Below, one piece after another: positions 44,855 through 51,669 of a stretch of DNA of 64,000 bases (position 1 is the stretch's first letter; every line of letters begins with the position of its first letter). The position numbers and the translations under genes are program-made. The DNA is from Anaerolineae bacterium (lineage in GTDB: Bacteria; Chloroflexota; Anaerolineae; 4572-78; J111). The stretch is from contig JAJVIM010000026.1 in the NCBI GenBank assembly GCA_022071955.1, positions 1 through 64,000 of the forward strand, written 5' to 3'. The notes under the pieces are model-generated. The model saw nothing but the letters and a program-made list of their open reading frames with translations, searched no databases and was not told the DNA's origin.

Positions 44855-45665
44855 GGCGCTGCGGCAGCTCCTGCTCCGCGAATTGCCCATCAAAAATAAT
44901 GAAGTTGATATTGCCTTTGAGCAGCCCAAACGAGAATGGTCGGCCCGGTTAAACCGGCCCACGCTCAGCATCTTTCTGTACGATATCCGCGAGCACCTCA
45001 AAATGCGCGGATCGCACCAGTGGACGGTTGAACGCCGGCCCGATGGCACGGCCTTGCAGCGCCGCCCGCCGGTAAAAATCAAGTTGAGTTATATGATTAC
45101 CGCCTGGGCCACCAATTCTGAAGATGAACATAACCTGCTCTCCCGCACGTTGATGGCCTTTTACCGGCAGCCCATTATCCCGCCAGAACTGCTGCCGGAA
45201 AGCCTTCAGGACCAACCCTCACCCGTTGAGCTGGAAGTGTCCCGCGAAGATACGGCCCACAAACCGGTTGACGTGTGGACCGTGCTGGACAACGACCTGC
45301 GGCCATCGATCACGTTGATGGTCACCATGACCGCCGACCCGTACCGGCCCATTGTTACGCCGCTGGTGCGCACCCGCGAACTGCGGCTGGGCCAGTTAGC
45401 GGCGACCGGGCAGGAATTAATAGACAATGCCGCCCCGGATGTATTTTGGACAATCGGCGGCACTGTTCATACCAGTAAACCTTTGGCAGACCTGCAATTA
45501 ACCCTGGTTGAGCAGGGCCGCAGCATCCAGCTTAAAGATGACGGCCGCTTCACCATTGAGCGGCTCCGGGCCGGCGATTACACCCTTGAAATTCAGACCA
45601 ACCAGCAAAAGCCAACGCGCCACAAACTCACCGTTCCGGCACCGGATTACGATTTGAACGTGTAA
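44835..45665 (+). CDS. DUF4255 protein, tube/sheath terminator (Pvc16/Afp16-like)
   Basis: This 276-aa protein has an N-terminal DUF4255 domain at about 1-185 (LSIFLYDIREHLKMRG; YMITAWATNSEDEHNLLSRTL), the signature of the cap protein that ends the tail of contractile injection systems. A C-terminal carboxypeptidase-regulatory-like beta domain is added (about 205-275: FTIERLRAGDYTLEIQTN). The start is the ATG at 44835 inside the previous gene's end, so translation is coupled. It would control particle length at the end away from the baseplate. Confidence 0.88.
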   Translation: MIQEMDEALRQLLLRELPIKNNEVDIAFEQPKREWSARLNRPTLSIFLYDIREHLKMRGSHQWTVERRPDGTALQRRPPVKIKLSYMITAWATNSEDEHNLLSRTLMAFYRQPIIPPELLPESLQDQPSPVELEVSREDTAHKPVDVWTVLDNDLRPSITLMVTMTADPYRPIVTPLVRTRELRLGQLAATGQELIDNAAPDVFWTIGGTVHTSKPLADLQLTLVEQGRSIQLKDDGRFTIERLRAGDYTLEIQTNQQKPTRHKLTVPAPDYDLNV

Positions 45666-45784
45666 TTACAGGAAAGGACAACATTTGAACGCCAAGTTGA
45701 AAACAACCCAACCTATACATCATTGTCAATTAACCGCCTGAATTAATTTTTGCAAAAGGAAATTTTTATCAACAGGAGTGAACA

Positions 45785-47446
45785 ATGCCAGAATATCTAT
45801 CACCGGGAGTTTATGTAGAAGAAGTTGATCGCGGGCCAAAACCCATTGAGGGAGTTGGAACGGCCATGGCCGCTTTTGTGGGGTTCACCGAGAAAGCGGA
45901 GCTGGTTGAGGACATTGATGGCGAGCTGGTAACCACCGACCTGCTCAACACGCCGCAACTGGTAACCAACTGGACGCAATTTGTGGAACGCTACGGCGAG
46001 TTTGTGCCGGGCGCGTATTTACCGCAGTCGGTGTACGGCTACTTTAACAACGGCGGCTCGCGCTGCTACGTGCTCAGCGTCAAAACCATTCCGCGCGCCC
46101 AAACAGCGCTGCTCAACAGCGAAGGCAAACCCCAACTCATTGTCCAGTCGCGGCAGGCCGGCTACGAGGGCCTCCGCCTGCGGGTAAAAGTGCAGGATGC
46201 CCCGCAGCTTTCGGCCGGAACAAGCAAAAAATCCACCGCCAAAGGCGCGGATGACAAAGCCGATGATGCCGGTGGCGAAGCCATCGACCCGGCTCCCAAC
46301 GGCGCCGGCTCGTTTACCTTTGTGGTAGAACGGCAAACCCTGAGCGGCCGCTGGAAAGTAGAAGAAGTGCTGCCCGAAGTCACCCTGCTGGAAACAGAAA
46401 CCAAAGAAGTTCGGGTGGCCTACAAAAACAACAAAGCCTCGCAGTGGGTAGAACTGCTGCTGCCGCCTGCGCCGGCCCCGCTGGCCAAACTGTGGCCCAA
46501 AGATCAGGAGCAATCGCTCAATATCGAAGTCCGGCAGTTGCCGGCAGCCACCACCCAGGATTTTCAGGGGAAAGTTACGGAACGCACCGGCGTGGAAGGG
46601 CTGGAAGCGCTCGACGATGTAACGATGGTGGTTGTGCCCGATTTGATGTCGGTTCCGCCTGGCCAGGAGCTTAATCTGGAACAGGTGAAAGCCGTGCAAA
46701 CCATGATGATTGCTCACTGCGAACGGCTGGGCGACCGGGTAGCCATTTTGGATGCGCCGCCCAACCTGTCGCCGCAGGCTGTTAAAAAATGGCGAATGGA
46801 CACCACCGGCTTTGACTCCAGCTACGCCGCGCTGTACTACCCGTGGATCACAATAATGGACCCGGCCACCAACCAGCCCATCAACATTCCGCCCTCGGGC
46901 CATATGGCCGGCATTTGGGCCCGCAACGACAACACCCGCGGCGTTCACAAAGCTCCGGCCAACGAAGTGGTGCAGGGCGCAATTGGTCTGGCTTACAACA
47001 CCACCAAAGGCGAGCAAGACACGCTCAACCCTATCGGCGTTAACTGCATCCGGGGCTTCCCCGGCCGCGGCATCCGGGTGTGGGGCGCGCGCACGCTCAG
47101 CAGCAACCCCTCGTGGCGATATATTAACGTGCGCCGGCTCTTTAACTACGTTGAAAAATCGGTTGAAAACGGCACGCAATGGGTGGTTTTTGAACCCAAC
47201 GATCGCGGCTTGTGGGCCAGAGTTCGCCGGGATATTACGGCCTTCTTAAAAACGGTTTGGCGCGATGGCGCCCTGTTTGGCAGCACCCCGGAAGAAGCCT
47301 TTTATGTAAAGTGCGATGACGAACTCAACCCGCCCGAATCGCGCGATCTGGGCCGGTTGATTGTAGAAATTGGCCTGGCCCCGGTTAAACCCGCCGAGTT
47401 TGTGATCTTCCGCATCAGCCAATGGGCCGGCCCTGGCGCTGAATAA
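45785..47446 (+). CDS. Contractile sheath protein
   Basis: This 553-aa phage-tail-sheath family protein has an N-terminus MPEYLSPGVYVEEVDRGPKP, the usual opening. The C-terminal sheath core includes YAALYYPWI, PSGHMAGIWARND, GVNCIRGFPGRGIRVWGART and NVRRLFNYVEKS. The middle (about 130-260) is a variable insertion rich in Lys/Asp, likely surface-exposed. It forms the contracting outer layer. Only one sheath gene is present, where related systems often have two or three. Start after AGGAGTGA; 119 bp separate it from the cap gene. Confidence 0.93.
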   Translation: MPEYLSPGVYVEEVDRGPKPIEGVGTAMAAFVGFTEKAELVEDIDGELVTTDLLNTPQLVTNWTQFVERYGEFVPGAYLPQSVYGYFNNGGSRCYVLSVKTIPRAQTALLNSEGKPQLIVQSRQAGYEGLRLRVKVQDAPQLSAGTSKKSTAKGADDKADDAGGEAIDPAPNGAGSFTFVVERQTLSGRWKVEEVLPEVTLLETETKEVRVAYKNNKASQWVELLLPPAPAPLAKLWPKDQEQSLNIEVRQLPAATTQDFQGKVTERTGVEGLEALDDVTMVVVPDLMSVPPGQELNLEQVKAVQTMMIAHCERLGDRVAILDAPPNLSPQAVKKWRMDTTGFDSSYAALYYPWITIMDPATNQPINIPPSGHMAGIWARNDNTRGVHKAPANEVVQGAIGLAYNTTKGEQDTLNPIGVNCIRGFPGRGIRVWGARTLSSNPSWRYINVRRLFNYVEKSVENGTQWVVFEPNDRGLWARVRRDITAFLKTVWRDGALFGSTPEEAFYVKCDDELNPPESRDLGRLIVEIGLAPVKPAEFVIFRISQWAGPGAE

Positions 47447-47470
47447 ATCATCAGAAAGGGGTAAACGATT

Positions 47471-47911
47471 ATGGAAAACCCACTAACCGTCGCCAGGTTT
47501 GGCGTTGAAATAGATGGCAAGGTCTCCGAGGGCAGATTTACCGCCGTTAAAGGCATTATCCACGGTAATGAAGTGATTGAAAGCCGCGTTACCGGTAAAG
47601 GCGGCCAACCGCTCCAGGTGATCAAACAGCCCGGCTCGGCCTACTGGTCACCCGTCGAACTGACCGTGGCCGTCACCAACGATATTTCAGCCAACGACTG
47701 GATCAAGGAAACAATGGATGGCGGCATCGACAGCGCCCGCGTAGACTGGTCCATTGTAGCCTATGACCAGACCGAAGCCGAAGTGGCGCGCTGGAATCTG
47801 GAAAAAGCGTGGATCAGCGAAATCCGCTATTCCGCGCTGGATGCCGGGGCCAATGATATTCAATATGAAATCTGGACCGTTGTTCACGAAGGTATTTACC
47901 GCGAAGCTTAA
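47471..47911 (+). CDS. Inner tube protein (gp19 family), copy 1
   Basis: This 146-aa protein is of the T4 gp19/Hcp-like tube family: FGVEIDGKVSEGRFTAVKG, then VAYDQTEAEVARWNLEKAW. Directly after the sheath gene this is the standard place for the major tube protein (Pvc1/Afp1). Hexamers stack into the tube that is driven into the target. Length is typical. Confidence 0.9.
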   Translation: MENPLTVARFGVEIDGKVSEGRFTAVKGIIHGNEVIESRVTGKGGQPLQVIKQPGSAYWSPVELTVAVTNDISANDWIKETMDGGIDSARVDWSIVAYDQTEAEVARWNLEKAWISEIRYSALDAGANDIQYEIWTVVHEGIYREA

Positions 47912-47922
47912 AAACTTCTCTC

Positions 47923-47932
47923 AGGAGGTGAT
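47923..47932 (+). promoter_or_regulatory. Full-length Shine-Dalgarno of the second tube gene
   Basis: AGGAGGTGAT is a ten-base perfect complement of the usual 16S rRNA tail, 5 nt before the ATG at 47938. It predicts very strong translation. Confidence 0.8.
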
Positions 47933-47937
47933 AGTAT

Positions 47938-48384
47938 ATGGCCGCACAAGACCCACAAGTTGCATTTAGATTTGAAGTTGAATTTGGCGATTGGATGAAA
48001 GACGTGGTGGCCTATCAGGTTGATGGGATGGGTTACAGCGTCGAGGTCATCGACAACCGTTATACCGCATCAACCATGGAGTCCCCCGTCCAAAAATTGG
48101 CCGGGCGCTTACGCTGGCAAGACCTGGTCATTCGGTACATGGCCACCAGCGGCACCATCAGCGTTTGGAAATGGCGCAAAGAGGTTAACGATAACGGGCC
48201 GGAAGGGGCTCGCGTTAACGGCAGCATCAAAGCTCTCAATCGCGCCGGTGATGTAATTGCCCAATGGGATGTTGAAGACGCCTGGGCCGCCGAGGTATCG
48301 GGCCCCGATATGGACACCAGTGTATCAGACATTATGGTTGAACAGATTAAGATTGTGCATGGCGGCATTACCCGGGTGGCTTAG
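47938..48384 (+). CDS. Inner tube protein (gp19 family), copy 2
   Basis: This 148-aa gp19-family protein has FRFEVEFGDWMKDVVAYQVDG and AQWDVEDAWAAEVSGPDMD. It is the counterpart of Pvc5/Afp5, the second tube component nearest the baseplate. A strong ribosome-binding site precedes it, and a perfect 32-bp palindrome follows, separating the abundant parts (sheath, tubes) from the rest of the operon. Confidence 0.88.
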   Translation: MAAQDPQVAFRFEVEFGDWMKDVVAYQVDGMGYSVEVIDNRYTASTMESPVQKLAGRLRWQDLVIRYMATSGTISVWKWRKEVNDNGPEGARVNGSIKALNRAGDVIAQWDVEDAWAAEVSGPDMDTSVSDIMVEQIKIVHGGITRVA

Positions 48385-48397
48385 CCTGGATATGTTG

Positions 48398-48429
48398 GGG
48401 CAGGGATAATGGGCCCATTATCCCTGCCC
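48398..48429 (+). terminator. 32-bp perfect palindrome within the eCIS operon
   Basis: GGGCAGGGATAATGGG (48398-48413) abuts its exact complement (48414-48429). No T-run follows, and genes continue on the same strand 38 bp later. It is probably an attenuator or mRNA-protecting stem that makes the upstream sheath and tube transcripts more abundant. Confidence 0.65.
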
Positions 48430-48467
48430 TCGCCAAATGGTTGATTATCACGGAGCCAAAACGCCAA

Positions 48468-49010
48468 ATGATAGGTCCTTACTTAGAAAACAGCTTTGCC
48501 ATTGAACTAACCACCGCCACCGGGGAACCGCTGGGGTACTTTAGCGCCATTACCGGCGGCTCAATGAGCATTGTGGTGGTGGGGCACACGCTAATGTACC
48601 CGGAAGGCGGGTCGCGGGGCATTTATATTCCAAGTTGCACCAGTTTTGAGCCGATCACCCTCTCTTTTGGCGTCACCGATGATCTGACGTTTTGGAATTG
48701 GTGGGTAGATATGTCAAGCGGCAAGAGAAACCGGATCAACGCCAGCATTTTTGCCCTTGGCCCCAATTATCTCTCAGCAAGCACGGTGTCAAAAACGGTT
48801 AAAACCGACGGAGAAAAAATCGTTAAAGAAGCCATCAATGCCACCGTCCAAAAAAAGTTTAGACGAGTGGCTCAATGGGATCTGCAAGATGTCTGGCCAT
48901 CGCGCATCTCCGGCTTTCACTTTGATGTAGACAGCAACAAATATATGCTGGCTTCGGTCACGTTGGTAGCCGAAGATATTTCCCGCATAACCATAGAAAA
49001 CGAGGTATAA
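48468..49010 (+). CDS. Tube-fold (gp19-like) paralogue 3
   Basis: This 180-aa gp19-like protein has ENSFAIELTTATGEPLGYFS, the core FGVTDDLTFWNWWVDMSSGK and the closing WDLQDVWPSRISGFHFDVDS. It is longer than the tube proteins because of an inserted loop (about 115-140). The ATG at 48468 has GGAG 12 nt upstream; an in-frame TTG at 48441 is less likely. With the next two genes it forms a sub-cluster sharing the WPxxISGFxFDxDS ending. Confidence 0.75.
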   Translation: MIGPYLENSFAIELTTATGEPLGYFSAITGGSMSIVVVGHTLMYPEGGSRGIYIPSCTSFEPITLSFGVTDDLTFWNWWVDMSSGKRNRINASIFALGPNYLSASTVSKTVKTDGEKIVKEAINATVQKKFRRVAQWDLQDVWPSRISGFHFDVDSNKYMLASVTLVAEDISRITIENEV

Positions 49011-49011
49011 A

Positions 49012-49563
49012 ATGGGCAGAACATCCGGGTCCGACAACTCCGTTAAAGATCAGTCCAAAATACCAGAATTCAATTATTCTGACCCCTACGTTGAAAACAG
49101 TTTTGGCGTCGATCTGGCTTACAATGGCAACAAAATCGCCACCTTTACCAGTGTGAGCGGCGGCGCGCTTGAGACCGCAGTAATTAGTTATACGCTGAAT
49201 GGAGCCGACCTTACCAAACTTGCCGGAGGCTCCGGCGGAATTATGATGCCCGGCGCCTGCGGTTTTGAACCCATCATCCTCAGCTACGGTGTAACCGACG
49301 ATATGCGTTTTTGGGAGTGGTGGACCGATATGACCGCCGGCAAAGTTTACCGCCGGGTGAACCTTAGTCTTATTGCTTATGGCCTGCTCCCCAAAAAGGC
49401 AGATGGTACGTACGATGCAAAAAGGCGAACCGCCAAATGGAATCTGACAAATGCCTGGCCGTCACGTATATCCGGTTTCAATTTTGATCTTGACAGCACC
49501 TCGGCGTTTATTGCCGAAGTGACACTGATTGTTGAGAGCATTACGCGGGTTAACCCTTCTTAA
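49012..49563 (+). CDS. Tube-fold (gp19-like) paralogue 4
   Basis: 183 aa with DPYVENSFGVDLAYNGNKIA, YGVTDDMRFWEWWTDMTAGK and WNLTNAWPSRISGFNFDLDS. It starts 1 bp after the previous stop codon. Clearly a paralogue of 48468 and 49637; function is inferred from fold only (extra tube, tube-baseplate adaptor, or tip ring). Confidence 0.75.
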   Translation: MGRTSGSDNSVKDQSKIPEFNYSDPYVENSFGVDLAYNGNKIATFTSVSGGALETAVISYTLNGADLTKLAGGSGGIMMPGACGFEPIILSYGVTDDMRFWEWWTDMTAGKVYRRVNLSLIAYGLLPKKADGTYDAKRRTAKWNLTNAWPSRISGFNFDLDSTSAFIAEVTLIVESITRVNPS

Positions 49564-49636
49564 ACCGGTAACAGGATTACGGCGCTCGCTCCGGTTAACA
49601 CGCACGTTCTAATATAACGGAAGGCGACACAAATTT

Positions 49637-50164
49637 ATGGCAGATAGAGTAAACCAGGATCCATTTGTTGAGTGCTTTTTTGGCCTTAAACTTGAATATC
49701 CGGGCATGGACGATATTCACGCCTACTTCAAGGGGATCAGCGGCGGCGAAATGGAAATTGCCCTTATTGAGCACAATCTCGTCTTTCAAAATGGCGGTTC
49801 CACCACGCTGTTTATTCCCGGGCCAACCAGTTTTGCGCCTATTACCCTGTCTCATGGGGTCACTTCTGATATGACTCTGTGGAAATGGTGGACCGATGTC
49901 ACAAAAGGTAAAAAAGCCAGGCGCAGTGGTAGTATTTACGCCTTTGGTTATGTTACCGGACAAATTAGCATCCCTTTTGTGACCGGCTTCGCAAAGTTTA
50001 AATCAATTTCGACTGGAGTAGATGCTCCCCCAAAAATAGCTCAATGGGACCTGTCAAATGTCTGGCCGCTGTCTATTTCCGGCTTCAATTTTGATCTGGA
50101 TAGCGGCGACCCCTTTATCGCCGAAATCACATTGGTTGCAGAATCAATAGAACGGATATCGTAA
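49637..50164 (+). CDS. Tube-fold (gp19-like) paralogue 5
   Basis: 175 aa with DPFVECFFGLKLEYPGMDDI, HGVTSDMTLWKWWTDVTKGK and WDLSNVWPLSISGFNFDLDS. It starts after GGAAGG. It belongs to the same subgroup as the two upstream genes; such a run of three is not part of the minimal AFP/PVC gene set. Confidence 0.75.
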   Translation: MADRVNQDPFVECFFGLKLEYPGMDDIHAYFKGISGGEMEIALIEHNLVFQNGGSTTLFIPGPTSFAPITLSHGVTSDMTLWKWWTDVTKGKKARRSGSIYAFGYVTGQISIPFVTGFAKFKSISTGVDAPPKIAQWDLSNVWPLSISGFNFDLDSGDPFIAEITLVAESIERIS

Positions 50165-50167
50165 ACT

Positions 50168-50536
50168 ATGACCCTACAAACTGTTTTTGAATTTACCCTG
50201 CCTATGGGCTACGTAGACAAAGAAGGCAACCTGCACAAACAGGGCACCATGCGCCTGGCCACAGCCATGGACGAAATTGTCCCGCTAAGCGACCCACGGG
50301 TGCAGGCCAACGAAGCCTACATCGTCATCATTTTACTCTCGCGGGTGATCACCCGGCTGGGCACGCTCAACCAGATCAGCACCGCGGTAGTAGAAAACCT
50401 GTTTGCCGCCGACCTGGCCTTTTTGCAGGAATTTTACCAGCGCATCAACGAACAGGGCCGGCCCACCCTGCCGGTCACCTGTCCCCACTGCCAGAAAGAA
50501 TTTGAGGTGGATTTCTCTGATTTGGGGGGGGAATAA
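50168..50536 (+). CDS. Tail-assembly-type protein with zinc-like CxxC, frame 0 product
   Basis: This 122-aa protein (FEFTLPMGYVDKEGNLHKQG; helical middle; C-terminal TCPHCQKEFEVDFSDLGGE) resembles the small eCIS/phage tail-assembly proteins found after tube genes. It ends in a run of eight G (50524-50531) that reads TTG GGG GGG GAA TAA. A -1 slip on this run would carry ribosomes into the next ORF, so a longer product of about 175 aa is likely made as well. It starts 3 bp after the previous stop. Confidence 0.75.
   Translation: MTLQTVFEFTLPMGYVDKEGNLHKQGTMRLATAMDEIVPLSDPRVQANEAYIVIILLSRVITRLGTLNQISTAVVENLFAADLAFLQEFYQRINEQGRPTLPVTCPHCQKEFEVDFSDLGGE
50524..50531 (+). promoter_or_regulatory. 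Putative -1 programmed frameshift site (G run)
   Basis: Eight consecutive G. In frame 0 the heptamer G-GGG-GGG fits the X-XXY-YYZ slippery pattern, one codon (GAA) before the stop. A -1 shift continues as GGA ATA ACC GGC TAC into the DUF6760-like ORF. Confidence 0.6.
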
Positions 50537-50694
50537 CCGGCTACCCCCTCGACCGCCTGCATGAGGAGGTAGCCTACATTGCGTATCACTTTCACTGGCC
50601 GCTGGCTGATCTGCTGAACCTGGAACACGCCCAGCGACAGCGGTGGGTCAGTGAAATTGCCAACATTAACCGCAGGCTCAACCAAGGAAACTAA
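50530..50694 (+). CDS. DUF6760-like eCIS small protein / frameshift extension
   Basis: An open frame of about 54 codons, ending TAA at 50692-50694, encodes GYPLDRLHEEVAYIAYHFHW, then LLNLEHAQRQRWVSEIANIN. This matches the small conserved DUF6760 protein of eCIS loci. The frame contains no ATG, GTG or TTG at all from its previous stop (50518-50520). Translation must therefore come from a -1 shift on the G run, a rare start such as ATA 50533, or a sequencing error in the homopolymer. The ORF is well conserved in wording, so it is expressed in some way. Confidence 0.7.
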   Translation, partial: GITGYPLDRLHEEVAYIAYHFHWPLADLLNLEHAQRQRWVSEIANINRRLNQGN

Positions 50695-50706
50695 CAGGAG
50701 CAACAA

Positions 50707-50916
50707 ATGATTTTATCAAGCACCGGCCGCCCCAAACGAGCTTACGTAAAAAAAATACGCCCTTCCGGCAAAGGCGGCACGGCGCTGGAAAACTACCGCG
50801 GTTTTGACGTCAGCGAGGCCGATTTACCGGCCCTGGCGATGGAAGTGTACTTGCTACTTAAAGAAGATTTGCGCCTGGAACGGGAACGCGGCAGCCATCC
50901 CAACCAGTTCAGATAA
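50707..50916 (+). CDS. Small eCIS-associated protein (69 aa)
   Basis: A 69-aa basic protein. The last part, LPALAMEVYLLLKEDLRLER, resembles the end of the 978-aa Pro-rich protein (LSRLALAVYPMIKRLLALER). It starts at an ATG 6 nt after AGGAG. The position between the DUF6760-like ORF and a tube-fold protein is common for such short genes in these loci. I know no function; a shared docking helix is the best reading. Confidence 0.65.
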   Translation: MILSSTGRPKRAYVKKIRPSGKGGTALENYRGFDVSEADLPALAMEVYLLLKEDLRLERERGSHPNQFR

Positions 50917-50928
50917 CGGAGATTTGTT

Positions 50929-51618
50929 ATGAGCGATTTAATAAAAGGACCATCCGGCGGAATGACCAGCGCCGCCCCCGGTGTTAGCAATTATAAAACC
51001 CGGGCTTTGGCTGCGGCCAAAACCGCAGCCTTAACTCGAGGCGCCGGAGCCATCTCAACGGCGGCCACAACCGGAATCAAAAAACTGGAGGGAAAACTCA
51101 ACGAAAAATTCCACCTCCGCTTTGATCCGGCCCCGGCTTACCTGTTTATTGTTGAATTAGGCGGGCTGGTTGTGGCCGAATTTACGGAATGCAGCGGGTT
51201 GGGGATGGAGCGAGAAGTATACGAGTATCAAGAGGGCGGCTACAACAATTTTGTTCGCAAGCTGCCCGGCCCCAGCAGTTATTCCAACATTGTATTGCGG
51301 CGCGGCGTCACCGTGTCGCCGGTACTGTATTCGTGGTACAGCGCGGGCATTTACAACGCCTGGGTACTCAAGCTCAATTTCTCTATTATTCTCGGTGCGC
51401 CGATGCAGGGCACAATGTTTGATGGCTTTGCCAAGGTCAAACATTGGGATGTTGAAGGCGCTTTCCCGGTGCGCTGGAGCGGCCCGGAAATGAACACTTC
51501 CAGCGGCGAAACCGCCATTGAAGAAATTGAGATTGCCCACCACGGCCTGACCATGAGCGTGGTAGAAACCTCAAGCCCATTCAACCCGATAGCAATGGCT
51601 ATCGAAGGCGATTTTTAG
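50929..51618 (+). CDS. Tube-fold (gp19-like) protein 6, probable tube initiator
   Basis: 229 aa with an Ala/Thr-rich N-terminal extension of about 60 residues. A gp19-type domain follows: FRFDPAPAYLFIVELGG is replaced here by LRFDPAPAYLFIVELGG, with ECSGLGMEREVYEYQEGG, VLRRGVTVSPVLYSWYS and HWDVEGAFPVRWSGPEMN. This version, with the ECSGL motif, is typical of the tube protein contacting the baseplate. It is the sixth such fold in the locus. Confidence 0.82.
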   Translation: MSDLIKGPSGGMTSAAPGVSNYKTRALAAAKTAALTRGAGAISTAATTGIKKLEGKLNEKFHLRFDPAPAYLFIVELGGLVVAEFTECSGLGMEREVYEYQEGGYNNFVRKLPGPSSYSNIVLRRGVTVSPVLYSWYSAGIYNAWVLKLNFSIILGAPMQGTMFDGFAKVKHWDVEGAFPVRWSGPEMNTSSGETAIEEIEIAHHGLTMSVVETSSPFNPIAMAIEGDF

Positions 51619-51669
51619 CAGACATTCACCCGGTCTGTTCCGGTGAACAGGCATTTAAAGCATAACGTG

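Noticed and set aside
45666-45784. Looked for a promoter in the gap before the sheath gene
   Set aside because: TTGAAA and TTGTCA words are present, but no -10 at an acceptable distance could be matched.
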